DNA from: Pyrocephalus nanus
Taxonomy: Eukaryota; Chordata; Aves; Passeriformes; Tyrannidae
DNA: 64,000 nt
Direction of reading: 5' to 3'
Assembly: GCA_038380795.1 (NCBI GenBank)
Contig: CM076270.1
Coordinates: 17,934,001 to 17,998,000 of the forward strand
In this document: one piece after another, positions 1 to 13,313 of the stretch
Layout: every line of letters begins with the position of its first letter
How positions within the stretch are numbered: the first letter of the stretch is position 1
Made by a program: the position numbers and the translations under genes
The notes under the pieces: generated by a model
Told to the model about the DNA's origin: nothing
The model's database searches: none
What the model saw: the letters and a program-made list of their open reading frames with translations, nothing else

Positions 1-3000
1 AACAGCTTCTGCTTGTGAGGTGCAGTAAAGTACAAGTTGGAAGCATCAAATGCAGTGTTACAGTGGAGAAAGCTGTCAGCAAACACACATGGAACAGTGA
101 AAGATGAAATAGCCTTCCCCAAATTATGCAGTCTCCCAGAAGTTTCACACGGGATGTGATACAGGTTACAGTGAAGGACTGATAAGGTGAGGGGGGTGTG
201 TCTGTGTTTTCCTACAGTGGAAACAAACAGCACCAGGTTTCTGAAGCACAATTTGACAGACATGCTACAAACATCTATTTAATTCAGACATTCTCAGTCC
301 CTATGAGAAGTTACAAAGCCACCCAACCTTCCTCTAAAAAATTAAAGTTACCCAGTGACAACAAATGCCTCAGCATCTGGAGGTTAGTTACCATGCAGCA
401 CACACACCAAACCTTGCCTGCAAAGGCTGAGACAGGCAGTAGTTTGCTTTTTTGTCCACCTGCTACACTGCAGATTATTATCCTTAAAATACACTGAACA
501 ATTATATAGAGACAACTTCATGCTTGACCATGAAGTGCAGGGCTACGCTTGGCTGTAAACATCACTATGAAATGGAAACAACATCCCTAACTGATTATCA
601 CATGTTAATGATTCTAGACTGGGTTTGGGAGAGACAAGAGAATGGAGAGATTTGGACCTAATACTCTTCAAAGAGTTCTGTGCATTCACAGCTGGAATAT
701 TCTCATCTGCTCTCACACACCTGAAGCAGCCAGAAGTACACCTGAATCTTCAGCTATGACACTCGGGTCAGAATTGTGCTGGATAAAAGGAAGAACTAAA
801 GATGACAGAAGATGTGCTCGTGCTCAGAGCTGAAGGGTTGCTTCCCCTGCAGCAACACCAGCATAGTGACAGTGCTGATGTTTTGAAGCCAGAACAGGCA
901 GAAAGGCTTCTCCCATTGCCATGTGTGGTACAGACCCAGCCTTGCTGCCAACCTTTGGCTTTGCTTCTCTCCCAGCCTCTTCATATCTCAGCTGTTTTGC
1001 TTTTTGCCTGCATGAAATCATAGATACTTTCCAAGAGAGATGCTGAGGGCATAAAACACTCACTCCAAGTTTCTGGAAGGAAAATGAAGATTCTTTCCTC
1101 AGGTATCTCTAAGCAATTTGCCTTTTCTCTGAAATTTCTGGCTTTCTGCACATCTTGACTGCTTCAAGGGCTATTTTTCCTGTTTGCTCTAAACATTTTG
1201 AGTGCTAAAGGGAGCAGCACAAGTTCTCCACTAGAGAGGATACAGCCTGACACCAAGTCACAGTAACACCTATGCAGTAACTGAGCCCAGCCTTGGTCAG
1301 GCTTTGTAAACCTGTGTAGGGAGCTCTGCTGGAGTGCAAGGTCCTGGCACAAAAGGATATTCATGAACTACTGGCATGTAATACCTCTGCACAAAACTTG
1401 CATCCAAAACAGGAGAGAACATATGGCCTGACTGATTAATGCACAAAAATGTTTTAACTGCCATGTGTTTTAAAAGACAAAAGGTGGGTAAGATTTAGAG
1501 GGAAGCTGTGTAACCTCAAACCTCTCATCCATATCCCCATTCCGTGGAAGTGAATGGAATGAGCTTCCCCATCTACACACACTACAGGAGGGACTGCCAT
1601 CCTGTGCAGCCACAGGCTCTTTCTGGCAGTAATCAGCCAGTGGAAGCAAAGGAATTCATTTGTACATGTAGAAATGCAGCACTAGGAATGTGCAGTAGCA
1701 TGCAGAGGGGTAATTTCAATTTTACTTGTTTATGTACCTCTTGTAAAAATAATCATTTATGGTCATTACAAACCTGTTCTAATGTAAATCAAATTAACAA
1801 ATCAGTGTATTACTGCTGTCTGCTTTGCTCTAGTTTATTTGGCAGCTGGGTTTGTTAGCACTGTCAGAACCAAGGTAATCAGTCACCCCACAACTGGTAT
1901 TAAAAAGAGATGGGTGCCACACTGAGGTTGAATATCAGAACGAGTGGTTGCTCATCCCTCTCTGTGCAAGAGGCAAAAAAGGAGGCAGTTTGTGGTTGGT
2001 TGCACACTCGGATACGTGTGAGGAGGGTGCTGGTGGGAGGGCAAGGCTTTGCTGCCTGGCCTCCCTCCCCTCCTGCCAAGGGCTTGCCCACAGTGCACTC
2101 AATCCCCTCAGGGTCACATCTGATCAAGTGCCCTCAAGACTCTCACGTGGCAGACAAACAGCAAATACACCTCACAGCAAGCACTGCTTGGGCTGCATCA
2201 CAACAGGGAGGAGGATTTCGATGGCTGCACCCTATGTAGAATGGTTAAGTGATTCTTTTCACTCCAAAAGCAAAGGAATGACAGAACTTCACATGGTATC
2301 CAAACCCATCCCTTGATAATCTTCTGCTTATTTCTTCCTAGGTGACTTCATTTGGTGACAAAGCAGCCAACCAAAGAGAGGAGAAAAGAATGGGAAGCAA
2401 CATCTAAATCAAAGGAGAGGCTTGATGGAAAAATCTTTCCCTAGATATTTCTGGCATCTCAAAATATGAATTACTTATTTATACTGGAGAGCTGCCTGGA
2501 ATAATCTGGGGAGAAGTAAGGGCCTGTGACTTGCTCCAAGTTAAAAACACTGTGGAGAGGAAAGCTGAGGGCACTTTTTGCTCATACCCAGCAACTTCTC
2601 TATGCAGTCTGATAGGTATCACATTGTGTTATGCTTGAACACAAAGGAGAGCACAGAGGAGCCTGGTCCTTTAACAGAATCTCAAAAATAAAAGAGATTT
2701 GAAAGGAGCTCCTCCTCACCTCCCCCCCCTTGAAATAGTCACTACATCAGCCCAAAAGAGACTCTGTAGGGAAATAAACCTTCAGAATCCTCCAGTAAAA
2801 AAGCTTCAACACAGTTAATCCTTCTTGAAATATACCCTGGGGTGCCAAGTAGGAAAAGAACAGGGACAATGGGGAGAAGAACTGCACATACTAAAACATC
2901 CCTGACAAGAACCCTGGGCTATTCCCCAGCACGACGGTTTGTCCCACAGACAAACAAGGGTGGGTTTCAGTTTCCTGTGGGAACGTGCCCCTAGGCATAA

Positions 3001-6000
3001 AATCCTCTAACCAACCATATTTTAAACCTCCACTCTTATTTATCTCCATACAGTTTGCACTGTGGTCCAGCTCAGGAATGAACACACTTGTAAAAGCATA
3101 CAGAGCACCTCTCGGTTCTATCGCCTCTAAGGAAAGACAAGATCCTGCAGTTCTCTGTATTCCCTGGGCAACATCTGCACCATGGCATTACCTGCTCAGC
3201 ATCTAGCTCAAAATGGATACAGACAAGTATTTGCTCTCATAATTACCATTTGATAGCAGGGATTATATTTTGTCCTGAATCTGTCATCTCCCTCTAGAGC
3301 AAACTTGGCTGGATGACGTGCACTCATTAGAAGTGAACTGATCAGTAGTTTGACTTGACATCAATGGTTTCCTTCCTGGTAGTTCATACATCCCTTTGCA
3401 TTTGATAGGATACGATAACTCACTTAGGCATTTGCAATGGCAGTGTCCCCAGAGCTCAGGGACCAGCGGGGTCTGATCTGTAACTGCTGCAGCAGAACAG
3501 AACGTGCACATCGCTGACTGCTGGTGAGGGGAACGCTGCTCGCTTGATCCCCAGGAGGGAACTGGCACCCTGGAGAATTCCACACACCACAGCAGCACTG
3601 CAAGCTGAGGGTGAACCAGGTAAGGGGCCTGCTGGTACAGCTGCCAAGCCCCACTGCTCCCTTCCTTCCTTGTTACTATTAGTGCTGTGATTTAACTGTA
3701 ATTACCCTTGAAGGGGAGCACTCTGGTCTTACTCTCCATAGTCTTTGGGCCCAGAGGTGGTAGGAAAAGAAGTCCTGTAAACTGGGACAGCATCATCTCT
3801 GGGCAATGCCTTCCTCAGTGTCTGGGAAGCACAGAAAAAACAGGCTGTGAAGGATCTCCTAATGGGTATTGCATGGTAGGCCTGCAAAAGTGACATCTGT
3901 GATAGAAGGAAGCTGTCACCCAGCATGGACGTGTCATCAAGGCCACACAACACATGCAAAAGGACTGCTGACCAACTGCCCCTAGAAATAGCTCTGGTCC
4001 CCCAAACGCTTCCCTAGGAAATCAGACTTCTAAGCAAAGCATCTCCCCAAAGGAAATTACGTCCTTAACAGGCATCTCTTCCTGCCAACAAGAAAGTCAG
4101 CCTTGCATATCACCAGAGCTATTTCAAACTGAACAAACACCTGAAGGATGTCTGAGGGAACACTCCTCTCCAGGCTCTCTCAAACAGGAGTGTGGGGAGA
4201 CAAGAGTTTGGTGGCCTGGATGGACCCCACTGCTGTGATCCAGTAACCAAACATACAAAATGACTACAAAGCATCAGCAAAACAAAGCCCGAACTCTCCC
4301 AACCGATGTGGTGGACACTTCAAGTGAGACTACAGGAGACATGGTGTGTCTCTAGCATCTGACAGCAGCCCATATTCATGTGTTGTGCACTGTGGGGAGC
4401 AAGGCAAGTACAGCAGAGACTCTGGGAGCTCCAGAGTCAAAGTCACCATCTTGAAAATCTAATCTCCTCTGCATCCCATTTCCAGTTCTGTGGAAGGGCT
4501 CTACCTTCTCCACAGGGTGGCTGGGGGAATAAAATCACTGTGTAAGTGATAGATGCACATATGCTCCAGTGAGAAGTCTACACAGTTCTGTAAGTGTGTC
4601 TTACATCCTTCTGCATAGGAAAGATTAATCCTGAGGAACTGACACTGAAAGGTTTCCATGAACAAATCTAAGTAGCATTCCTTTTCCTCCTTAAAAGATA
4701 AAAAAAGCACAGGAAAGATTTCTGGAATATGGTGATGACTGATCAGGGTCTTACTAAATCTCCCTTCAAATTTTTCATGTTAGCACTTGATCAAAGGGTT
4801 TCTCTAATCTGATTTTCTCTAATAAAAAGGGATAAATCCTGTATCTTTTTTTGTTAAAGGTGATTCCATATGTAGGGAGGTGTGATTCTTCAGTGCTTGT
4901 GGCCAACTTGTGAGAGAAACATCTCATTTTCTAGCAATATCATAAATTTCAAGGAAATTTGGCAAGTTTGGTACCTTAAAACTTCTGTTTTTTAAAAAAT
5001 AGAGTTCGTGTCAACTGGAAAACATTGTTGTAGCATATTTACTATAAGCAACTAGGCCTGTTAGCTCAGAAGCTTTATCTCTGGACTAATTACTTTCTAA
5101 ATGAAAGCAAACATTCATCAATATACCAAGAAATCTCACAAATTTGATCCTTTGTTGAAAAAGACATCAAAGCGAGGACAAACTTGAATAAATGAACTAA
5201 AGCAATAGAAAACTCTTCCAAAATTTATTTTTCAGGAGATTTGCTACCATAGTGAAGAAAATAAATTATGGGTCTCATCTGCACTAAAAATAAAAAATAA
5301 TTCCAGCATATATTTACAAATATTGTGGGAAACATTTCTCTACTGAAGTTGTCCAAGAGTTTGATTTTATCTAAGCCACATTACTGTGGGAAAGATACTT
5401 TAATTAAAATTCTTAGTGCATTAAACACCTCAAGTCAATACTTACATCCTATTAACATCAAAGAGATACACTTCAACACATTGCCAAATAGGGACAGTCT
5501 GGTCATTTTAGGACATATCTGCCATGAATCAGCTTCTACCACGTGAGCTGTAATCTCCTGACAGCTCGTCCCAGTATTGGAGAGCCATTCAGATACACAA
5601 GCAGGTCACCCACCTGCACTGGTGGTGTTGGGGATGTCCCCACACAGAGCCACACTGTGAGCTACAGAGCTCTGTCCCACCTGGCTTTCTCTCACTAGAC
5701 ACATCCAAACAACCATCACACAACCAGTCTCCTACCCAATATCTCACTGTGACTGCCTAACTCTGGCAAGGGAGTAAGAGGCAAGAGGGCTCTCTGTGGT
5801 TTTCAAGTGTGGAGACAGCCCGTGGTGACAGGAGTGACACAGCCCAGGCTCCAGTGAGGGCTGCCCTCCCCTCGGGGCCAGGACCACCCGGTAACCCTGC
5901 AGTGCTCCCGTGAGGAGAACGGGGCTCAGCACACGAGAGGCTGTTTCAGCCCAGAGTGATGAGCCTGGGAGTGAAAACAGGAGTTTCACTTTCCTGATGC

Positions 6001-6363
6001 AGACGGAACTTCGAAGATGCCTCTGTATGGAAGGTGAAGAAAAGATCCAAGAGATCCAGTCTAAGAAGGAAGCCACAGAGCAATTGACCCTTAGCACCCA
6101 GATTTCCTTCACACAGCTGTGTAACAACAGCAGAAGGGTGACCCTCATGGACAACCAGAGCACTGAACAGGTTGTTCTGGGTTCAGATATCCACCTTTGA
6201 GTGCCAGAGGTACCTGTACAAGTGAAAAAGGAAGGCTTCACTGGACAGGGGTATTTTACTTAAATCCAAGGAAATAAATGTCTCAGACATGTTTACTTTT
6301 GTTTAGCTGATGACAGAGAACACTGACAGACACAAGCTCTTTTTGTCATCATCATCAAGAATT
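1..6363. other. Single-copy DNA, no gene recognised
   Basis: Both strands carry only short overlapping open frames. The longest (165 codons, minus 5744-6241) is opposed by a 96-codon frame on the plus strand (5910-6200), and neither matches a family I know. Sequence is AT-rich at about 4740-5530 and more GC-rich at about 5560-5960. No interspersed repeat is recognised. Confidence 0.6.
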
Positions 6364-6376
6364 AAAAAAAAAAAAA
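6364..6376 (+). repeat. Poly-A run, 13 A
   Basis: Thirteen A residues after AAGAATT and before GGGCAAAAC. No AATAAA signal or element body lies directly upstream. Confidence 0.9.
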
Positions 6377-7291
6377 GGGCAAAACAGTATTTCAGTCACA
6401 ACTACTTGAGTGCACAAGACTAACTGCTACAAAGCAATAAAGAGCATTTAATTACACTCCTTACAAATGTTGGTGCCTATGTTATGAGGAAAGGAAAAGA
6501 AGAATTGGACAGTTTTAAGCTGAATTACCTCTTATACGTTCCAAGCCAGTTTTAGTGGCTTCAGTGGAAAGACTCTTACCACTTAGATTTGAATCAAAGA
6601 TTTTCGGATTTTCTGGGATGTGAATATATAATTCCTAGGATTTCAGCATGCTTTCTTTTCACATAGCCAACCTTCCTCTCCCTTTTGACCTACAAGATGG
6701 TTGTTCTCTGTGCCTCTGAGCTTGGGCACTGCTGTGTGCACACACACCATGGGTTGGACATGACTGTGGAAGTAACAGAACCTCAGACCAGCACAGCACA
6801 TTTCTCCAAGTGGCTGAACAGCACATCCTGTGTACCTGAGCCTCCCACACATATTCCAGGATATATGGGGAACAAATAGTCCCTGGAGGCATCTGCCCCA
6901 TGACCAGTAAGGCAAGCAGTGTCTTGGCACCTGCCAGGATTGGGCCCATCGATTTTTGAAGCCTGGCATGCCAACAGGGCATCTCTAACACCTCACTCCT
7001 CATTGCTGCTCTCTCATGCCCTAGAAAGCAGTGGTTCAGAGTTCAGACACAAATCTGGCACAGTCTCAGCAGCTGACTCAACAAGCTGCCTGGGGAAACA
7101 GGGCTCTTTTGCAAGCCCATGCTGGCAGTTTGAGGTGAAGAAACCGTACGGCTCAGACAGTGCAAGTGTTGTTTCCTTTTATCATCACAAACAGAGAAAT
7201 GTAACTTTAGTTGAAGAATCTGCTGAAAACATTCACCGCAATGTTTATACTATTTACTTGAACTTAAAATGTGCTCTTTTCCCTTTAACAG

Positions 7292-7331
7292 CACTGCAAT
7301 GTGAAGTGACTCTGACTCTGGAAGCTCTCAG
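7292..7331 (+). other. Candidate 40-nt exon (splice signals only)
   Basis: A pyrimidine-rich tract (GTGCTCTTTTCCCTTTAACAG) ends at 7291. A consensus donor, CTCAG followed by GTAAGTATG, starts at 7332. The 40-nt interval between them would be an internal exon. It is not a multiple of three. Upstream, an ATG-started frame (6919-7335) runs through it and stops inside the donor, which carries no weight by itself. No protein family is recognised. A lncRNA or 5'UTR exon, or chance, are all possible. Confidence 0.2.
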
Positions 7332-8227
7332 GTAAGTATGAGCTCTCTCAAGTTCACAGCAATGTCCTCCAAAGGTCAACTTTGTGTGTCTTGCTCTGGT
7401 AAAACATTCGCAAGAACAGTTAAGAAGATTAATAAATTTTTTTCTTGATGTTGGGATTCCTCATTGAGTGTATTTTCCCCATCATTTAGTCTTACAAAGA
7501 TGACAGTGCTCCGAATAACAGACTGACTTTGTGTAATTCATCAGGAGTCTCAACAAACATCGTTTCAAACTTTTAATTCCTTCTTCTTAACCCAAGTACT
7601 GCATTCAGACCAATAACTCCTGAACGATGGAAATCCAAGACCAGATTTTGCTTTGCTAACGTCTAATAAAGTCTCCCTGTAGAAGATTTATATACAAATC
7701 CTAAACCAGACCAAAGTACGTGATTTTAATGGGTCTGAGGTCATGTTACTGTAGGTGCACAGCTCACAGTTTACATGATCTGCTGGCTGCCTTGTTTATC
7801 GAAATATGTGATGCTGTCTAATTTTGTTTTATATGTCTGAGCTGGGCTGGGGTGAAGGTCAGCTGGAGAAGCCAGCCTGGGGCTAGGGATGCAGTTCCAG
7901 TGGCAGTCAGTAAGTGGGAAGGGCCAGACCTGCAGACACAGCCTATAACGTGGGAAGAGGGCAAAGGAGAACCGAGCAGAACTCAGATGTGGCACGTGGG
8001 TAAAGGCACAGGAAGCCCAAAATCCAGACAAAGGAGAGATGTGCTTTCCAAACTCATCTCCAGCAGCAGGAACCACGGCTGAGAGAACTCCAGTAAAGAA
8101 ACCAGCAGCAGAAGAATGAGCTGAGAAAGAAAACCCTAGGAAAGCATGTGGGGCAGCACTGGGGTGAGAGGAAAAAGACCCAGAAGGCAAACAGAGGAGA
8201 CAAAAGTGGAGGGAGGCAAAAAGATAA

Positions 8228-8244
8228 GGGGGGGGGGGGGGGGG
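8228..8244 (+). repeat. Poly-G run, 17 G
   Basis: Seventeen consecutive G residues between AAGATAA and AGAGCATTGG. Uninterrupted G runs of this length can form G-quadruplex structures and are prone to length errors in sequencing, so the exact count is uncertain. Confidence 0.95.
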
Positions 8245-9129
8245 AGAGCATTGGCAACAATCAGGCAGCTGTTGCCAAAGAGGGGTGGCTGTGACAGAAA
8301 CACTTCAGCCTTTTGATCCAGTGCACAGCATTCAGAGACTCGCCTTATGCAGCCAGAGCTGGGCACGGGGCCAGGGCAGACACACAGGGCCCGATTTGGA
8401 ACCTGCCCCTCGCCCTCCCTGGGAAGGGCACTGTAAGAAGGGGGCTTGTGGCTGGGCTGCATTCCACCACAGGGCCAAACTCACTCCCAATACCCGACGC
8501 TCAGCATCTCGGAAATGAATGGTATCTGAAACGTCCAGGGGAAGGATTTTATTTATGATTTTATCACTGCTACAAAAAGTCTGCTGCGGATTTGCTTGGG
8601 TACTCTCAAAAATCCCATCTGCTGCTAGAAAACTCCTCTGAAAATTTGGCTCAAACGCAGATTTGCATGCTTGCATTCTGGCCTCGACGTTTGAAAATGC
8701 TGACAAAGTTGCTCGGGACAGCATTGGGAGAGCAGCTTTGCTTCAGTATTTTAGAGAATGCTGCCTTAATTCCACTAAGAACCTTTCGAGCCAGGATTTA
8801 AAAATCCCTGTATAATACATGATGAGGAACTTTGTGCTGAGAACTTTTCCAGAGTAATTGTGAACGGGACAGCCCAGTGCAAGGATACACCACATGCTGT
8901 CATTTCCCAGAGTACTATCAGGCTTTGTGCAAACTAGTCTCTTCCATTTAAATTCAAAATAAGAGGAAAAGATAAACTCAACAAAAATCACATCCTTATG
9001 CATTTGTCTGATTTGAAGCCATAAATGGAATTTTGTTTGTTTCCTATAACAGAATTCAAGTAAGATTCATTTTTGGACCACACAGAACACATTGTACAGA
9101 ATTATATATCCAGTACTATAAAATTTTGG

Positions 9130-9172
9130 CATGCACACACAAATACACAAGTCCATGCACACATACACACAA
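9130..9172 (+). repeat. Degenerate (CA)n microsatellite
   Basis: Interrupted CA repeats (GCACACACAAATACACAAG and CACACATACACACAAAG). The interruptions indicate a decayed microsatellite. Confidence 0.8.
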
Positions 9173-10968
9173 AGAAAATAATGTTTATCTTCAACAGCAG
9201 CAAGTTAACAGATCCCTAAAAGGTAGAAGACTTGTACTCAGCAAGTGGATACTCTGGGTTTGCTATTTAATATTTGTAAAGATTTGCTGCAGAATCCTTT
9301 TTTTCTTTCCAAAAAATCCTCATGCAAAGCACATTCAAGCCACCCATTTAAAGAGAAACTGTCTACTTGAGATAAGCTGCTCCCTACACATTTCTGCATT
9401 TATCAAATATGACCTAACTGAGAAAACAAAATGAAAATCTATTAGCTGCAATTCAGAGTTGTGACTGCACTGTAATGGCTTCATTATGAGCAGGATGATA
9501 AACATTCCCAACCGCAGGCTCTGTTTCAGCAGCAGCTACAGAACAGGACCTACCCTTGAGCAGCAGCTCTCCTTCCCCCATGCCACACTGCCAGCAACAC
9601 AGCAACAGTGCCCAGCCATAACACAGGGCAGGGACTCCAGGAATTCCCAGAGGGTGGATTCCATCCCCTGTCCCTGAAAGATTTCCCCGTAGCCTTGGAA
9701 AATCCGACCCATTTTCTCTGTCTCTCCATTCCTAGATTGTATATGGGAGGCACAGGTGCTCTGGGAGAATAAACACAGAGGAGGACTGTGAGGTCCTCTT
9801 TTATTAGAGAAAGGCAAATGCCTTAGGACTGCAAGGATTTATGCCATAATGTTACAGCAATATTTGCTTTCTAAGAATTTTCATCAGTCCCCCATAAGGA
9901 GTATGAAGAGATATTGCCATGGTTTAGGGAAGTGGAGCTGTTTGCTGGACTCTGGGGAAACTGGAGAGCTGTGCTTAGTTAGACAATGGTCCAAAACAGA
10001 GAGGATCAAAACCCACCCCTTTGCCCAAGGCTCTGTGGCTCACTGTTCACACACCCAAACACAAAGCACAGGGCCAGAGCCCACTCTGTTTGAGTAATAA
10101 ACTCCTCTGCTCCCAAGTGGCAGCTGCAGACAACCTCATTTGGAGAACGTTTAGCACGAGGTGCAAAAATACACGTAGCGTTCAGTGCCTGCCACGCACT
10201 CCCTTTGTGCTTGACTTGAATGAATTGTTTAAAAATCCCAATATGAATTTACTAACCTATTTGCCTATAAATTAGAAGCTTTCACAGTAAACATGGGCAA
10301 GTTAGTTACTTACACAGAGCTCAAAGCAGACCTTTAATAGTAGCCAGAAGGCCAAGTCCTGAGCTAAAACAGCATTAAGCTTATGTGCTTTACAAACACA
10401 GAGTGAAAAAACCTGCTCCTAATCTGAAGAACAAATAGGGGATTTATTCTGAGAATGCCAGAGGGACTGTGGTAATGCCAGCAGACTGCTGCAGCCAGCC
10501 TTGTGGAAGGTGAGGAAAGTTCAGGCTTAGTACACTAAAGCTTTCAGTCTAAGTCAGGATAAAAAAAGGACAAGAAAAAAACCAAGGAAGAAGCTGCAAA
10601 ACGAACTTGAACCTACTTGGTTAGAGCTGACCAGGGAATAGATGAGGCTGCTTTAAGGAGGTCAAGTTTAGTCCCAATCTGCCCAAAAACAGAGTGACAA
10701 ATTAAGTAAAACCACATTCCCTCTTTGTGATCCTGTGGGTTTATGCTGTTCATTAGATGACAGCCTGGTTCTGCCTGGGGCTGTGCTCCCCTGCCACTGA
10801 ACTCGTGCTCACGTACAAATGCAGACAACCCTTCCTTCCTTCCTTCCACCATTACTCCCAACACAAAGGGCAAGGTGTGGTGCTGGTGGGCTGGCCTCTC
10901 CCTACCCTTTCTGAACAGTCTAGAAATTGTAAGAGCTTTAAGACAAAGATTTTTATCTTTCCTAAATG

Positions 10969-11116
10969 AAAAAAAAAAAAAAAACAAAACAAAACCAACA
11001 ACAACAACCACCAAAAAAAAAAAAAAAAACAAACAAAAAAAACCCGAAAAAAACCCCAAAACAAAACCCTGAAAAAACCCAAACAAACCCACAAAAACCA
11101 ACACAACTAAAACCCA
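10969..11116 (+). repeat. A/C-rich low-complexity tract
   Basis: A 16-A run at 10969-10984 and a 17-A run at 11013-11029 are joined by ACAACAACA-type sequence. They are followed by about 85 bp made of A-runs and C-triplets with very few G or T. The plus strand encodes K/P/Q/N-rich and the minus strand F/V/G/W-rich nonsense peptides, which explains the long open frames here. It could be the degenerate tail of an old retroinsert, but no element body is recognisable upstream. Confidence 0.93.
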
Positions 11117-13262
11117 GACCACCTCTTACTTCTTGTATGCAAAATATGTATTATTTAAATTAATTTGCTTTATTCTACACTTTCCATGATTGATATTTTT
11201 GGAATGTTCCTTTTTTTTTCTAGAACTGATTCCTCCACCTCTGTTCCTTGTTCCTGTATGGGGTCAGTAACACCAGCCTGGCATGTCCATGTTGGTTGGC
11301 CACACCAGTACAGCGGGCACCTTTCTCAAAACCCCAAGTTCCTGTCACCGGTGACCTGGGAAGCACTGCCCACTGTGATTGGTGAGGAGGACCACAGTGT
11401 GTCTCACTAGCTAGGCAAAACTGATGTTTCACCCTTATAATTAACTACATGCAATAATGCAACTGAAGACTGAGAAACTGAGCACTCAAAGATCAGAAAA
11501 TGCAGACTTATTGTCTTCAATTCAGGCTTTTGTCATACTCTGATTTCTGTTCAAGAGTGGTTAAAGAGGGGAAAAATTTCAAATAAAATCTCTCACAGTA
11601 CAAAAGGAGTCCTAGAAAGTCCTTAGGATACAATGGCTAGAAACTGGGTTTCACCAAGAACACACCAAGGAAATTGTCAGTTATACATCTGCAAGGTTTT
11701 GTTGTCAGAGGGAGTCAGATCTCCAACAAAATTAAACTACCCTGATATTCTGATTCTGAATTTTGAAATAAATTTCTACATCTATCTTAAAAATATATAT
11801 TTTTTTTTTAAAAAAAGACTCCTAACACAAGTTTGCTTCATGAACTTGAACAATTTGGCCAGTTCTCCCAGAATTAAGACTGAACTCCTTCAGCTAAACA
11901 CTTGACAGAGGTCCCCTGAATGCCCTGGAGAACACAGACCTTTACATTTAGTTGGTACCTTCAGGTAGTATAAGACAAACTCTCAGAATATTAAAACACC
12001 TTTTAACTACTTGGCACTAGCAGAATTTGTTCCCATTAAACTTAATTTATGCCAATTAAGTACTGCTTAATACCGTTCTGTATCATTAGGCAGTATCAGT
12101 TTTCTGGGAAAAGTCATGATCAAGAGGCAACTTCATTTCAGAATATTCCAATTCTGAACAGAATTTTACAATCAAGTTGACTCAGAGCACCTCGCCACCA
12201 TCACTGTCACCAACATTCTGTGCAGCAGCAGTGGCCACCCTGCCTGCACAGCACTCCAGGGAGTTCGAGGGAAGAGGGAATGGGGCAGCCCTTCTTTAGG
12301 GGCCACGGGTGACAAAGAGCTTGTCTGTGCCAGAATAAGCACAAATGGTGCTTGTTACCCAGGCACAGCTTCCGCTGCTTTTGTGGGAGCTCAGCTCAGA
12401 CAGACCCGATGGCCTGGGAAATCCTGCCCATGCTGCTTTAGACCACCAGCACAGGGCACTGCAGGAACTACTTCTCTTTTAAGAATAAATGCCCCGTGGA
12501 GTGGCTGTGGTGCTCATTACAGTAAATTTCTGCCTATCCACAAGTGACTTAGAAGCCTTTTAACTGGCTTTATATACACATGCTAATTGCTACCTCTAAC
12601 TCTAAAATACAAATGTCCCAGCAGCAGACTTGTGCCAATCTTCCTTTTCCCTGTAAGCATATAGTCATCTTGGTGATCCAGAGCATACAGGAATACAGTA
12701 TTCCAACTCGTTGTCCAGTCAATAAAGTGAAAAATGCCATTCCTATTTTAGCAGATGGCAGCAGAAATGCAATACAAGGAGCATGAACACTAATATAGAA
12801 ATCAATATCTATTACAGTTTAAATCACATTGCAGTCCTGAAATGATAATAGCAATTCTTTAAGAGCTAATGCTGATCCTGTTTGTATTAGAAATCGGTTC
12901 AGTGTATTTCAGGTTTTAGTTCTGTTACAAAAATAATTACCTTTTAACGCAGACCCTTTAACCCCTCTAACCCCGGATCCCTCCTCCCTTCCCAGACTCT
13001 GATCTCACAGAGGAAAAACAAACCAACCAGCAAAAAAAATCCCCCAAACAAACAAACAAACGTAACCTCTTCTTTCCTCACTCTTTGACTTCAAAAAGGA
13101 TTTTTATAATGCAGGTGGCTGGGAATTCCCACAGCATGCATGGCATAGTCAGTGCAGATGGATTATTCAGGCAGCTCTGCCTATTCCAGTGCAAAGCCTT
13201 TCTGGCTGGAGAGCTACAAAGTATCAGGAAGAAAGTCTTTAGAAACTGCTGGCAGAGCAAAC
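11117..13262. other. Single-copy DNA, no gene recognised
   Basis: An acceptor-like T-tract (TTCCTTTTTTTTTCTAG, ending 11223) is followed by about 160 bp that can be read open to a weak donor (TTGGTGAGG near 11381), but the peptide is not recognisable. The rest is ordinary AT-leaning DNA with short T- and A-runs near 11800. Confidence 0.5.
13025..13064 (+). repeat. A/C-rich tract with (CAAA)n
   Basis: CCAACCAGC followed by an A8 run, a C5 run and about four CAAA units. Simple sequence only. Confidence 0.8.
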
Positions 13263-13313
13263 GCTTCCTTCTTTGAGTAAAACTGAAACCTATTTATGAT
13301 AAAACAGAATCTT
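13263..13313 (+). repeat. Direct repeat, copy A (pair with 14294-14344)
   Basis: The first 25 bases, starting GCTTCCTTCTTTGAG and ending TAAAACTGAA, are identical to 14294-14318. The following roughly 25 bases remain similar with scattered changes and small gaps (TTTATG...AACAG...CTTTT). The two copies are in the same orientation, offset by 1031 bp, and bracket the ancient CR1 copy. Confidence 0.9.

Larger units (their letters stand above)
6377..10968. other. Single-copy DNA, no gene recognised
   Basis: Apart from the candidate exon at 7292, the G17 run and the CA tract, nothing is recognised. The part at 8330-8480 is somewhat GC-rich and carries several short overlapping frames on both strands. 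No interspersed repeat was identified. Confidence 0.55.

Noticed and set aside
3600..3632. Donor-like ACCAG/GTAAGGGG
   Set aside because: No convincing acceptor tract lies within the preceding few hundred bases.
5744..6241. 165-codon minus-strand open frame opposed by a 96-codon plus frame
   Set aside because: Both frames are within chance length for 64 kb on six frames, and neither shows a motif, paired splice signals or a known family.
10613..11122. 169-codon minus-strand open frame with F/V/G-rich end
   Set aside because: It is the complement of the A/C low-complexity tract; the hydrophobic run is not a genuine membrane segment.
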